Source of the DNA: Candidatus Omnitrophota bacterium | GTDB lineage: Bacteria; Hinthialibacterota; Hinthialibacteria; Hinthialibacterales; Hinthialibacteraceae | Assembly (NCBI GenBank): GCA_016934335.1 | Contig: JAFGTC010000080.1 | Coordinates: forward strand, 1-36,625 | Reading direction: 5' to 3' | DNA length: 36,625 nucleotides | The notes under the pieces: model-generated | Told to the model about the DNA's origin: nothing | The model's database searches: none | Seen by the model: the letters and a program-made list of their open reading frames with translations, nothing else | Program-made: the position numbers and the translations under genes | Part shown: piece by piece, positions 25,934-34,621 of the stretch | Position numbering within the stretch: the first letter of the stretch is position 1 | How the letters are laid out: every line of letters begins with the position of its first letter

Positions 25934-28900
25934 CTACCATCGAAAGAACCGGTAGGGATCATCCATCTCCTCCGGTTGATCAAGGTATAAACCTTTCAGC
26001 CATCTCGCTTGTGTTATGTGATTGTTTTGATTCCGTTCGACAGGATGGGAGAATCGCTGAATCAGCGGCGTGCTGGCACAAATTCCCATATTTCCCAGTA
26101 GACGAGTAAGCATAAAACTCGTTCGGCGGAAAGTCATTTTTCGATGAAAAATTTCATCATAGTTAAAATGCCATGGCGCCAATTGAGTATGAATAATGCT
26201 TCCATTATTCGCTTCTCCTAAAATGCCGCTTCTAACAATGGCTGCTCCATTCACAATCAAGGGAAGTTGTCTAGGAGAACGAATCATAACATCGGATGGG
26301 CCGATTCCGGCAAATGGAGAATTCCATGGAAAAGGATCGAAACAGCTGTTAATGTATTCGGTTGTTTTCATAGATGCTATAGAAAGAATGGCGGCATCTG
26401 CAGCCTCCAGTCCAATTGCCAGCATCCTTCCTCCTTCATTCAGCCAACGATTGATTTCTCCCGCACGGCCGGCTAATGCAGCGCCCCCTTCCGGCCCTAC
26501 GATCAAGATATGATCGTGTGAGAGTTCTTGTTCCTTGAGCGGGGAAATCGGGAATCCCGCTTTTTCCAAATGTTCCAGGCCCGCTGATTCACCGGCATAA
26601 AATGCTTTTTTGCTCTCATGTGGTTTATACTCGGAGATATAGTGAATCATATTGGAGACCAATAAGCCTGCCGCAGGATCATTTTCCGTCCGACCGGTAA
26701 CATCCAATTGGCAGAACATAATCACGCCCTGCCCCTCGCGGTATTCCATCAGCGGCGAATATTGCAGGTTGAAGCCGCCATCCAGGATCGGTGCAAAATC
26801 GCCGATGAGTGGTTTTTCGATCAAAACGGACGCCGCGTTTCCCCGGCAGCCGCAGCGCCATGGACGGGTCACATCGATTCCACACCATTGGATGATGGGT
26901 CCATGCATGGGTCGGGTTTCATAATTCAAGCGGGATGAAAGAATAGTCGCTTCTCCATTCCAATCGTGGAGATGATCATCATCCAGATGGGATAAAACCG
27001 GATGATTTTTTATTCGCGAGAAAACTCTCCGAAGCCCATATTCCTGCACGCGAAATCCCAGCCGTTTTTCCAATACTTCAGCCGTTTGTTCGAATACAAT
27101 CACTTTCATTCCATCCCGCACGCGACTGATATCCGGCGCAGGATCATCCAGGGTTAAAGCTTTTTTGCCGAATATAAGCATATTGAAATCGTCGAGACGA
27201 GAATCACTTTTTACTGTTTGGAATGGTATATCCAAGGATTCCAAGAGCGTCTTTGTTTCACCTGTAGGATCGAACAAAGCAATGTTTGCCTGACTCAAAC
27301 TCATTTTATTATGAGGCAGAATTTGAATCACAAACGTATCTTCTTGAATGGCGCCCGGATCGAATTCTACGAGCAGATTGATCTCATAAGATCCCGGGCG
27401 AACTGACGGCGGCAGATCAAACGAGAGAGGGATTTCGATGATCTCGCCCGTTTTGGCGTCAATAGTTGTACTTCCATGGATTGGATCGGGCAGCTGGAGC
27501 GACCACACACAATCCGCTCTTACTGTTTTTCGTGAATTATTGATGACAACGATCTGCTTCTCGACGGTTTGCCCAGGAAGGTAGTTGTGATCTTTGCTTG
27601 TAAACTGTGGATGTTTCCCCGCAATATAGGCAAGCAATGGCTGGTTGTTTTTGATCAATGCTTCCCCTGCCTCCGTTGGGATCCAATCGGCGCGTTCGTA
27701 AGCAGTGTCAATTCTTTCGTATTGTCTATCGATAAAATCGGGACTGAATCCTGGAGTTTGCAAACGCTTCCAGTCCACATCCAGGTTTTTTCGCCTTTTG
27801 TCTGCATCCCGGCTCAATTCCCAAAATTTTCCATAGCTCCACGCATTGAATCCGGAAAGACCCCACGTCCGAAACGCCCGCCAATTGTCTTTTATATACA
27901 TGGCCCAAACCCTGGCCTGATTATCATTTCCTTCTGCATACGATCCAATAACGGGGCTGGGATAATCCCATCGATGCCAGAGATTACCCGCTCGCGCTTG
28001 ACGGTCTTCAAAGCGAAGATTCTCTTTGTCCCGTTCTTCAAGTTGATATGCGCGATCGCCCAAAAACTGGGCGTTCCACTCAGCCATGCAAAATTGCCAG
28101 GGAACTTTTGCGCTTCCGAAATCGCGCTTGCCTTGATGCCAACCCCGGTACAACGTCCAATTCATCCCCCAGGGCGCGCCGTATTCAAAAAGAAACAACG
28201 GTTTTACGCCTTCGGCCGCCCAGTGTTCAAACCAGTCGGAACGTTCCTGAATAGGCACAAAGTTCAAATAAAAATTGCTCGAATGCAAGGGCCCTAAATT
28301 GCCGCCGGCGTGATGGTAAACGATTCGCGTCGGATCGAATTGCTTGACAATGGCTTCCGCTCGGAGCGCCCTTTTGGCGTTGCGATTGGCCCAGTCATCT
28401 CTTTTTTCCTGTATTCCATCCATCATGTCAGGATTCATGTCTTCACTGTAGCCGGCGGCATTGTGACTCATGGAGTACATCACCACGGAAGGATGATTTT
28501 GCGCTTGCCTCACGTAAAACTCGGCGTGCCGCGCATAACCATTGGTTGATTCCGCATCGGGGATTTCCCAGTCATATTGGGAACAATGAGGTTGAGAGAA
28601 AAACAAAAGCATTCCAACATCATCGGCGGCGTTGAGAATCTCATTAAATCCAAGGTGGACGCCGGGTTCGCAGCCGTAATTGTGCGTATAAACCGCATTG
28701 ACGCCGAATGATTTCAAACGCAGCATGGATTCACGCGCGCCTTCATAAGATGCCGCTGCGGCTGAAACCTGAGCGTTGTCGAAGGGAACGGCAAAACAGA
28801 AAATGTGCGAGCCGTTTAAAATAAAATCCCTTCCATCTATCCAGAACTCGCGAAATCCAAACCGGATCGGGAAAACCTCGTCCAAGACTTTACCGTCGCG

Positions 28901-29854
28901 GCCAATCAGCGAAACCTGTATTTCATACATGTTGCGGGGCGTGTGGATGTCCCACAGTTTCTCCGGCATCCAGGAATGGCTGAATGAGATGCGGTTTTTC
29001 TTGACGCATTCGGATGAGAATCGTTCGCTTTGAAACTCTTCTATAATCCGTACGTCATTTTTGATTGCAGCATGAATCTGGAATTCTTCATTTTCAGGTA
29101 TATCAGAGAGAAGAACATCCAAACAAATTTCTTTATTTCGAACCGATGTCCCGATTTTTACATCGCGAATGCGGCATTCTTTGGGTGTTGAAACTAAAAA
29201 GACATCGCCGCACAATCCCCTGTGCAGCACCTCGCCCGGAACTTGTTTCGCCGCATTGGAATCATGGAAAGATTGAATCACTGCTTTGATTGGCAAGGCT
29301 AATACAAAGAATGAGACGACGTGCTTTTTCCCGGGCGAGCATGCCTCTGTTATATCGACCTCGCCTCCGGGAAAATGCATTTCTCCTATTTTAACGCCGT
29401 CGACGTACACAAGCGCATATGAATTTAAATAAGCCGCCGATATGGCAATTCGCCTGTCCGCCCAGTGGGGAGGGATTGTGATTTCCCTTTGGTACCAGGC
29501 GCTGTTTATGGAACCAAGGTTTTCATTCTCCCACTTGGGGTGGGGAAAAGATCTTTGCGTTTCTCTCCACATATAATTTCCCGCTTTCCCCGGCCAGGGG
29601 GCGGGAACTTTTATATATCCCCAATTGCTTGACGGCGTGTCATCCGCTTCACCTGTCGCCGGCTGCCATAACCAGAGGCCATTCATGCATATCTCTTCGC
29701 GTAATGAGTTTGACTGACGAAAGGCTTGATCGAAATCCCAGACGACCTCAACGTCTTCCGGCAATGGAGCAATCGAAAGAGACCATGAAATCTGAGCGAC
29801 TGCGAATAATACGAAAAACAAAAAAATAATCGAATAATAACGATGCTTTTTCAT
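25934..29854 (-). CDS. Very large secreted GH2-like protein with GATase-like C-terminal region
   Basis: The start at 29854 follows AAGGAT and begins with the signal peptide (KKHRYYSIIFLFFVLFAVA...), which the upstream ATG at 29893 does not. The protein has 1306 residues. Residues of about 90-250 are the GH2 jelly-roll domain (SAWYQREITIPPHW, SYALVYVDGVKIGEMHF). An Ig-like domain and then the barrel follow (RFGFREFWIDGRDFILNG, MLRLKSFGVNAVYTHN). The acid/base position, normally NE, reads MYSMSHNAAGYSEDMNPD (about 460), so the usual glutamate is absent. The nucleophile-like glutamate in FLFEYGAPWG (about 558) is kept. Residues of about 850-1130 resemble GATase-like domains. The gene lies downstream of the sulfatase on the same strand, so joint action on a sulfated glycan is likely. 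Confidence 0.7.
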   Translation of the reverse strand: MKKHRYYSIIFLFFVLFAVAQISWSLSIAPLPEDVEVVWDFDQAFRQSNSLREEICMNGLWLWQPATGEADDTPSSNWGYIKVPAPWPGKAGNYMWRETQRSFPHPKWENENLGSINSAWYQREITIPPHWADRRIAISAAYLNSYALVYVDGVKIGEMHFPGGEVDITEACSPGKKHVVSFFVLALPIKAVIQSFHDSNAAKQVPGEVLHRGLCGDVFLVSTPKECRIRDVKIGTSVRNKEICLDVLLSDIPENEEFQIHAAIKNDVRIIEEFQSERFSSECVKKNRISFSHSWMPEKLWDIHTPRNMYEIQVSLIGRDGKVLDEVFPIRFGFREFWIDGRDFILNGSHIFCFAVPFDNAQVSAAAASYEGARESMLRLKSFGVNAVYTHNYGCEPGVHLGFNEILNAADDVGMLLFFSQPHCSQYDWEIPDAESTNGYARHAEFYVRQAQNHPSVVMYSMSHNAAGYSEDMNPDMMDGIQEKRDDWANRNAKRALRAEAIVKQFDPTRIVYHHAGGNLGPLHSSNFYLNFVPIQERSDWFEHWAAEGVKPLFLFEYGAPWGMNWTLYRGWHQGKRDFGSAKVPWQFCMAEWNAQFLGDRAYQLEERDKENLRFEDRQARAGNLWHRWDYPSPVIGSYAEGNDNQARVWAMYIKDNWRAFRTWGLSGFNAWSYGKFWELSRDADKRRKNLDVDWKRLQTPGFSPDFIDRQYERIDTAYERADWIPTEAGEALIKNNQPLLAYIAGKHPQFTSKDHNYLPGQTVEKQIVVINNSRKTVRADCVWSLQLPDPIHGSTTIDAKTGEIIEIPLSFDLPPSVRPGSYEINLLVEFDPGAIQEDTFVIQILPHNKMSLSQANIALFDPTGETKTLLESLDIPFQTVKSDSRLDDFNMLIFGKKALTLDDPAPDISRVRDGMKVIVFEQTAEVLEKRLGFRVQEYGLRRVFSRIKNHPVLSHLDDDHLHDWNGEATILSSRLNYETRPMHGPIIQWCGIDVTRPWRCGCRGNAASVLIEKPLIGDFAPILDGGFNLQYSPLMEYREGQGVIMFCQLDVTGRTENDPAAGLLVSNMIHYISEYKPHESKKAFYAGESAGLEHLEKAGFPISPLKEQELSHDHILIVGPEGGAALAGRAGEINRWLNEGGRMLAIGLEAADAAILSIASMKTTEYINSCFDPFPWNSPFAGIGPSDVMIRSPRQLPLIVNGAAIVRSGILGEANNGSIIHTQLAPWHFNYDEIFHRKMTFRRTSFMLTRLLGNMGICASTPLIQRFSHPVERNQNNHITQARWLKGLYLDQPEEMDDPYRFFRW

Positions 29855-29979
29855 GACTGAATCCTTGAATTTACTGCGTATTCCATAATCCATTTTGCTT
29901 CTCTTTTCTTATTTGGATGAGTTTCTCCGCTGCCAATCTGGATCAACCAATTTCACAACAATTAATCCCTCAAATGTGT

Positions 29980-30060
29980 TTATTTATTTCTTGAACAAGA
30001 ACAATCAACGTCAATATAGAATCCTTCAGGAATAGCTTTTTTCAAAAGAGGTTTGTTCAT
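29980..30060 (-). CDS. Possible 26-residue ORF between sulfatase and GH2-like gene
   Basis: A short minus-strand frame starting MNKPLLKKAIPEGFYI and ending in DVDCSCSRNK lies in the 279-base gap. The ribosome site is weak (GTAAGAA) and no modification or transport gene is near. It may be chance. Confidence 0.15.
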   Translation of the reverse strand: MNKPLLKKAIPEGFYIDVDCSCSRNK

Positions 30061-30133
30061 TTCTTACGTTTCATACACCAAATCGCAGGCATAGGGAAAC
30101 TGGAAATGTATGATTTTTGTGGAATCGCTATAG

Positions 30134-31591
30134 TCATACAACAATGAATCTTTCCTCAAGTACTTCGCCGTAATGTTGATACCAATCCTTCAGCAAACGG
30201 CGATGATTGTGGAGTGTTTCGGTAAAATCGGAATCGACCGCCAGGTTTTTCATTTCGCCCGGGTCTTTTTCCAAGTCGATGAGCATTTCTCGAGAATCAC
30301 CATGGTCGTAAACGGCATACTTATAGCGATTGCTGATGAGAATACGCGATCTTTCATTTTCTACGACAAGAGTCTTGCGCCATGGCTGGTCGACGCTGGA
30401 AGAAGACGTAAGTGGTTTGACACTATGCCCTGGAAGCGCTTTGGGAATCTCAATCCCGGCAAAATGACACAGCGTTGGCATCAGATCTAATCCCGTGGAA
30501 ACCAGATTTTCCCGGTCAACTCGTCCTTCATCAGCAACACCGGGCTGGCAAATGATTAGAGGAACGCGCGTTGCTTCATCATAGGGCATCGATTTATGCT
30601 CCAGCCTATGCGCTGCGTCCATATCGCCGTGGTCGCTGGTAAACACAACAACGGTGTTTTCATCGAGTCCTGACTCGTACAATGAATCTAATACTACGCC
30701 AATGTGTGAGTCGACTCGTTCGGTAAGGCGTGTGTAGGCCCATCGATGCATTCGCCACTTTTCTTCCGACCAATGTTCTTGGACATATCGTCGAAAGTCG
30801 CGCCAATCAGAATCTCGAACAGCTTTGGATTCATTGGGAGGAATCTCAAAATTGTCAGGCAAGGGAGGACAAACGGACTTGAAAAATTCTTCACGCGACA
30901 TACCGGCAGGCAACTGAAGCGCTTCAGCCAGACATTCCCGTTCGCGCGAGCTGTTTGGAAACATCGGAGGTTTGGAATTCGCTTTAGTATAAGCGTCTAT
31001 CGCCATGTAGCAAATATCATGAGGATTGATAAAAGAAGCGACCATCAAAAAGGGTTTATCGTGCGATTGCTGAAAGAAATTTCTGCAGGCATTGGCCAAG
31101 TCTTCCCGTTCGTCATTGCTCAAAGAATCAAAACCATAGGCGGTAACGCCTTTTGATTGGTCGCCGGGCAAATGAACCTTACCCCCATAGACGGTTTCAT
31201 AACCCTGGCTTCGAAAAACATTTCCCATGGCGTGAGACAGAATTCCGGGCGGAACGTTGGCTTGCCCGTTCTTTTCCATTCCAATGCGGCTTGGCAATAC
31301 GCCAGTCATCATGCAGAAACGGGAGGGCATGCAAACAGGATTACCACAATAGGCTCGATCAAACCGAACGCCCTGAGAGGCCAGACGATCCATCGCGGGG
31401 GTCTTTAAATAGGGATTGCCGGCGCAGCTCATCATTCCCGCATGCTGTTGGTCAGTAATGATGAGCAATATATTCGGATGCTTTACCGCGGCTGATTTTG
31501 CCGCCGATGTATTCAGTTGACTCGAACTAAATATTCCGGCCGCCCCAAGGCCAACCGAACTCATAAAATTTCGCCTCTTCATTTTGCGCAT
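30134..31591 (-). CDS. Tat-exported type I sulfatase (S1 family)
   Basis: The protein has 485 residues. The N-terminus has a twin-arginine signal (RRNFMSSVGLGAAGIF). The active-site motif CMPSRFCMMTG starts at cysteine 87 and fits C-x-P-S-R, the sequence turned into formylglycine. The metal site TDQQHAG (about 46) and the TSDHGDMDAAH motif are present. No formylglycine-generating enzyme or anaerobic maturase is in the window. The enzyme would hydrolyse sulfate esters in the periplasm. The GH2-like gene lies downstream on the same strand after 279 bases without a clear terminator, so the pair may be co-transcribed. The start ATG has only a weak ribosome site; an internal ATG (residue 4) is a less likely alternative. 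Confidence 0.88.
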   Translation of the reverse strand: MRKMKRRNFMSSVGLGAAGIFSSSQLNTSAAKSAAVKHPNILLIITDQQHAGMMSCAGNPYLKTPAMDRLASQGVRFDRAYCGNPVCMPSRFCMMTGVLPSRIGMEKNGQANVPPGILSHAMGNVFRSQGYETVYGGKVHLPGDQSKGVTAYGFDSLSNDEREDLANACRNFFQQSHDKPFLMVASFINPHDICYMAIDAYTKANSKPPMFPNSSRERECLAEALQLPAGMSREEFFKSVCPPLPDNFEIPPNESKAVRDSDWRDFRRYVQEHWSEEKWRMHRWAYTRLTERVDSHIGVVLDSLYESGLDENTVVVFTSDHGDMDAAHRLEHKSMPYDEATRVPLIICQPGVADEGRVDRENLVSTGLDLMPTLCHFAGIEIPKALPGHSVKPLTSSSSVDQPWRKTLVVENERSRILISNRYKYAVYDHGDSREMLIDLEKDPGEMKNLAVDSDFTETLHNHRRLLKDWYQHYGEVLEERFIVV

Positions 31592-31826
31592 GATTACTTA
31601 TCCCATTATTTAATTTAAAATGATTGTATCTCTTTAGCCAAGTATAGGCGAGAATGGTGATAATGTGTTGGTGAGGATGTATTTCCGCAAGGAATTCACG
31701 TTGATTTCAATGGGATTGCGGCCTCGTAATTTGAGCGTTCGCATAATAGACAGCGGTTTAGAGGGTAAAATGGAAGAACCTTAAAGGATTGGATTGAGAA
31801 TCGTCAATAATAACAGGCCTTTCCGC

Positions 31827-31885
31827 ATCCAACCGCCATTTTCGGGCAAAGGTATATTTGCTATGAGCGCAAATGACGGTTGGAT
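31827..31885. repeat. 59-base imperfect palindrome next to the transposase stop
   Basis: ATCCAACCGCCATTT at 31827-31841 pairs with AAATGACGGTTGGAT at 31871-31885, 14 of 15 bases. Inside lies a second small hairpin, GCAAA (31846-31850) with TTTGC (31857-31861). It begins one base after the transposase stop. It has no T tract on either side, so it may be an IS end or a structured RNA rather than a simple terminator. The rest of 31592-31826 shows no gene. Confidence 0.5.
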
Positions 31886-31886
31886 T

Positions 31887-32218
31887 TCAGAGTGACGCGC
31901 AGGCGGCATAATGTACGCACAGGAGTTGGGGGAAAGCCGGTTGGGCAATGATTTTCTTGATTGGGGGGGAGATAACAGCGGAACTTGTGCGGGATTGCTT
32001 AAATTGATCCCAGATCAACCGGCAATCCATCTGAGTGAATCGTTCTTCCAGGCTTTTGCAGCCATTCAGTATGACTTTTTCATAATCCTTCTGTTCAAGA
32101 TTAGACGCCAAGGGAGTTGAGGGAAGCATGTGGGTGAGTGTTTTCCCCATGCTGGAGAATCCACTTTTCTTCCGGTTTCGCCGCCGTAAATCCCGGAAGA
32201 AGCGCTCCAATATATTAT
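31887..32218 (-). pseudogene. DDE transposase, C-terminal part, cut off by the recombinase element
   Basis: The minus-strand frame reads NNILERFFRDLRRRNRKK, then GKTLTHMLPSTPLASNLEQ and LEERFTQMD. This is the end of the transposase whose first part lies at 35613-36625 on the same strand. ILERFFRDLRR carries the third catalytic residue (E) of the DDE triad. The open frame extends rightward to 32261, but the bases after 32218 belong to the inserted element. Joining 32218 to 35614 gives PQRTNNILERFF without a frame change. Confidence 0.8.
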
Positions 32219-32241
32219 TGGATAGCATCATCAATTGCACC
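32218..32241. other. Left attachment site (attL)
   Basis: The core TTGG (32218-32221) is followed by 12 element bases and then ATTGCACC (32234-32241), the exact reverse complement of the arm at the right end. Left of the core is host transposase sequence. In the circle the two arms stand symmetrically, 15 bases from a central TT. Confidence 0.65.
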
Positions 32242-32527
32242 CTTACAGGGTGTTGAACCAAAGACTTTCAAAGTCACACATCCCTTTCACCCATTATATG
32301 GCCGTGAACTTGACTTGGTGATTCGCCGCAAAAATTGGGGAGAAGACCGAGTCTATTATCATGACGAAACAGGCAACCTCATTTCACTCCCAATCCAGTA
32401 TACAAGCGTAAAAGAGATTGATCCGTTTGTGGTAATTGCTGCAGGCCGATCTTTGTTTCGCTTCCAGGATTTGGTGAGTCTCGTTCGTGTAATCAAGGAG
32501 GAGAAAGGAAAGGAAGCGGAGAGATGA
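32219..32527 (+). CDS. DUF5372-like protein, body without its start
   Basis: The frame contains KVTHPFHPLYGRELDLV, RRKNWGEDRVYYHD, SLPIQYTSV, DPFVVIAAGRSLFRFQDLV. This is the DUF5372-type small protein that I recall as an accompaniment of recombinase elements; its function is unknown. The frame is open upstream into the host transposase (ATG at 32138), but no ATG or ribosome site lies inside the element. If the ends are joined in a circle, the ATG at 35599 with AAGGAGG ahead of it continues in frame as MKCNRWIASSIAPLQG into this body, giving a 107-residue protein. The stop is at 32525-32527. Confidence 0.7.
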   Translation, partial: WIASSIAPLQGVEPKTFKVTHPFHPLYGRELDLVIRRKNWGEDRVYYHDETGNLISLPIQYTSVKEIDPFVVIAAGRSLFRFQDLVSLVRVIKEEKGKEAER

Positions 32528-32674
32528 TAACGAATAGATGGCCCCAGAGGCGTAAATTAAATTATGTCATTAATGTAAATGGAAATATGCCGATATCCCA
32601 GTATGGTTTTTGGAGTACAAAGGATTAATTTGAAAAAAAATCAAATATAACAGATGGTATTTGAGAAATACGAC

Positions 32675-32702
32675 TTTACAAAAACGAGAAGTGTAACATA
32701 AT
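32675..32702 (+). promoter_or_regulatory. Promoter for the HTH-recombinase operon
   Basis: TTTACA (32675-32680) and CATAAT (32697-32702), each a 5-of-6 match, are 16 bases apart, 43 bases ahead of the HTH start. A TTTGA/TCAAA dyad around A7 stands just upstream (about 32628-32645) and could be an operator. The gap 32528-32744 is AT-rich and otherwise empty. Confidence 0.5.
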
Positions 32703-32744
32703 TATATTTACAGTCATGCCATCTTATTCCTCTGGAGGTCTTCG

Positions 32745-33227
32745 ATGTCTACTCGCAATCCTGCCGATGCCAAAAACCAAACTTTGCGCGAACAAGGAAC
32801 CCTCAATCCCCATCCCGAAACCGTACGCGATCCACTCTTCCTCGAAAACGATTTTTTTGATCCGAGAGATCTCATTCAGGTCAAGTACGAAATGTTGCGT
32901 CGAGTGCAAATCGAGGGGCAGTCCATTCAAGGCACAGTCCAGGACTTTGGCTTCTCTCGGCCCTCCTTCTACAAAGCCCAAGACGCTTTTGGGAAAGAAG
33001 GACTTCCCGGCCTTCTTCCCAGACGCCGGGGGCCCCAACGCGCCCACAAGCTTACCGAGGAGATCATGGAATTTATTGAGCAGACTTTGCGAGAGGAAGG
33101 TCCTTTGCGGGCGACGGCTTTAGCTCGACGGGTCGAAGAACAATTTGGTGTGCTCGTTCATCCACGCAGTATTGAACGGGGATTGACACGACGGAAAAAA
33201 AAACGACAGGAGGCAGAACGAGCCTAG
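32745..33227 (+). CDS. Helix-turn-helix protein of the recombinase element
   Basis: The protein has 160 residues and a strong GGAGG ribosome site (32734-32738). The region of about residues 45-85 is a transposase-type helix-turn-helix (VKYEMLRRVQIEGQS, TVQDFGFSRPSFYKAQ, then FGKEGLPGLLPRRRGP). A second helical unit follows (IMEFIEQTLREEGPLRATAL, then VHPRSIERGLTRR). It is probably a DNA-binding partner or regulator of the recombinase; such a gene commonly precedes recombinases of this type as I recall the arrangement. Near its end lies a run of nine As (33195-33203). In the reading frame given, the protein stops 24 bases later; one base fewer leads into the next ORF. Confidence 0.75.
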   Translation: MSTRNPADAKNQTLREQGTLNPHPETVRDPLFLENDFFDPRDLIQVKYEMLRRVQIEGQSIQGTVQDFGFSRPSFYKAQDAFGKEGLPGLLPRRRGPQRAHKLTEEIMEFIEQTLREEGPLRATALARRVEEQFGVLVHPRSIERGLTRRKKKRQEAERA

Positions 33228-33609
33228 GGAAGCATGGAAAGGTTTTTCCCAGCAAGACTTAGCGGCTTGCTACGAGAAACTCCGCAATCAAGTCCTGGGA
33301 AACGCAGTCTTTCCCTCAAGAGGTTTGGGGTGGGCGTTATTCATTCGAAAAGGAATGAAGGCGTGGATAGCCACTTGGCAGGAAAATATTCCTCCATTGC
33401 GGGCTATTCCTGCGAGCCAGTCCCCAAACGAAATTTCTCTGGGAGCGCATTTTTCCATTAGTGTGGCAACCTTGATAGCCAATATCATAACAACTCTTTA
33501 TCAGGAGGAGAACAATGGAGAGAGCCACTCATCAGAAAGTGACTTCCGATCATCTCAAACGCAATGCCTATCTTTACATTCGCCAGTCGACGGTGCGGCA
33601 GGTCTTTGA
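33204..33609 (+). CDS. Linking ORF without a start codon, reached by loss of one A
   Basis: The +1 frame after the A9 run is open to 33609 and reads REAWKGFSQQDLAACYEKL, then RNQVLG and GLGWALFIRKGMKAWIATW. The parts YEKLRNQVL and GLGWALFIRKGMKAWI look like a small protein that I recall between the HTH and recombinase genes of related elements. No ATG, GTG or TTG stands before YEKLR in this frame, so it would be made only as a fusion with the HTH protein, or it has lost its start. Its tail overlaps the recombinase start by 95 bases and includes the recombinase ribosome site. Confidence 0.5.
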
Positions 33610-34621
33610 AAACACGGAAAGCACGCAGCGCCAATACGCGCTTCGTCAACGAGCCGTGGCGTTGGGATGGCTCGCCGAACAGGTGGTTGTGATCGACTGT
33701 GATTTGGGGTATTCCGGTGGAACGACAGGCGACCGGCAAGGCTTTCAACAGTTGGTGGCGGAAGTGGGGATGGGAAAAGCCGGATTGGTGATGGGATTGG
33801 AAGTGTCTCGATTGGCCCGAAATTCCGCCGATTGGCACCGGTTATTGGAAATCTGTGGATTGACAGGGACTTTGCTCCTGGACGAGGATGGACTCTATGA
33901 TCCGCAGCATTTCAACGACCGTCTTGTGCTGGGACTAAAAGGAACCATGAGCGAAGCGGAACTGCACTTGTTGCGAGCCCGCTTGCATGGGGGGATTTTG
34001 AACAAAGCGGAGCGAGGCGAATTACGGATTACCCTTCCCATTGGATACGTGTATAACTCAGAAGGACGGGTTATCCTGGATCCGGACAAACAAGTGCAAG
34101 AAAGTATTCGAATGTTTTTTCAAACCTACCGCCGGCTAGGATCGGCTTGGAGAATGATTCAGACTTTTCACAAACAAGGTCTGTTATTTCCAAGGCGTGT
34201 ACGCTACGGGGCGAGGAAAGGGGATTTGGGTTGGGGAGAGTTGCAGTATTCCCAGGCGTTGTACATGCTTCATAATCCCCGATATACCGGTGCATTTTGT
34301 TATGCCCGAACTCGCACCAGAAAAAAAGTGGATGGAGGAATGGCGACCAAGCGATTACCGCCCGAAGAATGGCATACGCTCTTACGAGGAGCACACGATG
34401 CCTATATTTCCTGGGAGGAGTATGAAGATAATCAGCATCGATTACAAGAAACAGCCCAGGCTTACGGAAAAGACCGGTGGAAGAGTCCGCCTCGGGAAGG
34501 GCCAGCGTTGCTCCAGGGATTGGTGATGTGTGGTCAATGTGGACGAAGAATGACCGTTCGTTATCATCAACGGTCGGAAAAGTCGGTTCCCGACTATGTA
34601 TGTCAAAAAAAACCAGATTGA
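33515..34621 (+). CDS. Large serine recombinase, N-terminal part (catalytic domain, recombinase domain, half of zinc ribbon)
   Basis: The start has a strong AGGAGGAG site. The 368-residue frame has the resolvase-type catalytic domain: nucleophile serine 25 in YLYIRQSTVRQ, ESTQRQYALRQR, then GYSGGTTGDRQGFQQL and the arginine motif LEVSRLARNSADWHRLLE. The recombinase domain follows (LPIGYVYNSEGRVILDP, HNPRYTGAFCYARTR). Near the end comes the zinc ribbon half CGQCGRRMTVRYHQR and YVCQ. At an A8 run (34605-34612) this frame ends at TGA (34619-34621), before the fourth cysteine. Loss of one A joins it to the next frame without any missing residues. Alone it lacks the coiled coil that large serine recombinases need. 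Confidence 0.85.
   Translation: MERATHQKVTSDHLKRNAYLYIRQSTVRQVFENTESTQRQYALRQRAVALGWLAEQVVVIDCDLGYSGGTTGDRQGFQQLVAEVGMGKAGLVMGLEVSRLARNSADWHRLLEICGLTGTLLLDEDGLYDPQHFNDRLVLGLKGTMSEAELHLLRARLHGGILNKAERGELRITLPIGYVYNSEGRVILDPDKQVQESIRMFFQTYRRLGSAWRMIQTFHKQGLLFPRRVRYGARKGDLGWGELQYSQALYMLHNPRYTGAFCYARTRTRKKVDGGMATKRLPPEEWHTLLRGAHDAYISWEEYEDNQHRLQETAQAYGKDRWKSPPREGPALLQGLVMCGQCGRRMTVRYHQRSEKSVPDYVCQKKPD

Noticed and set aside
32138-32218. ATG at 32138 as the true start of the DUF5372-like gene
   Set aside because: These bases are antisense to the host transposase and not part of the element; no ribosome site precedes the ATG.
34605-34612. A classical -1 programmed ribosomal frameshift of the IS kind
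   Set aside because: The downstream frame is +1 relative to the upstream one, so a -1 slip gives the wrong frame. Loss of one A in the mRNA or a +1 shift is needed.
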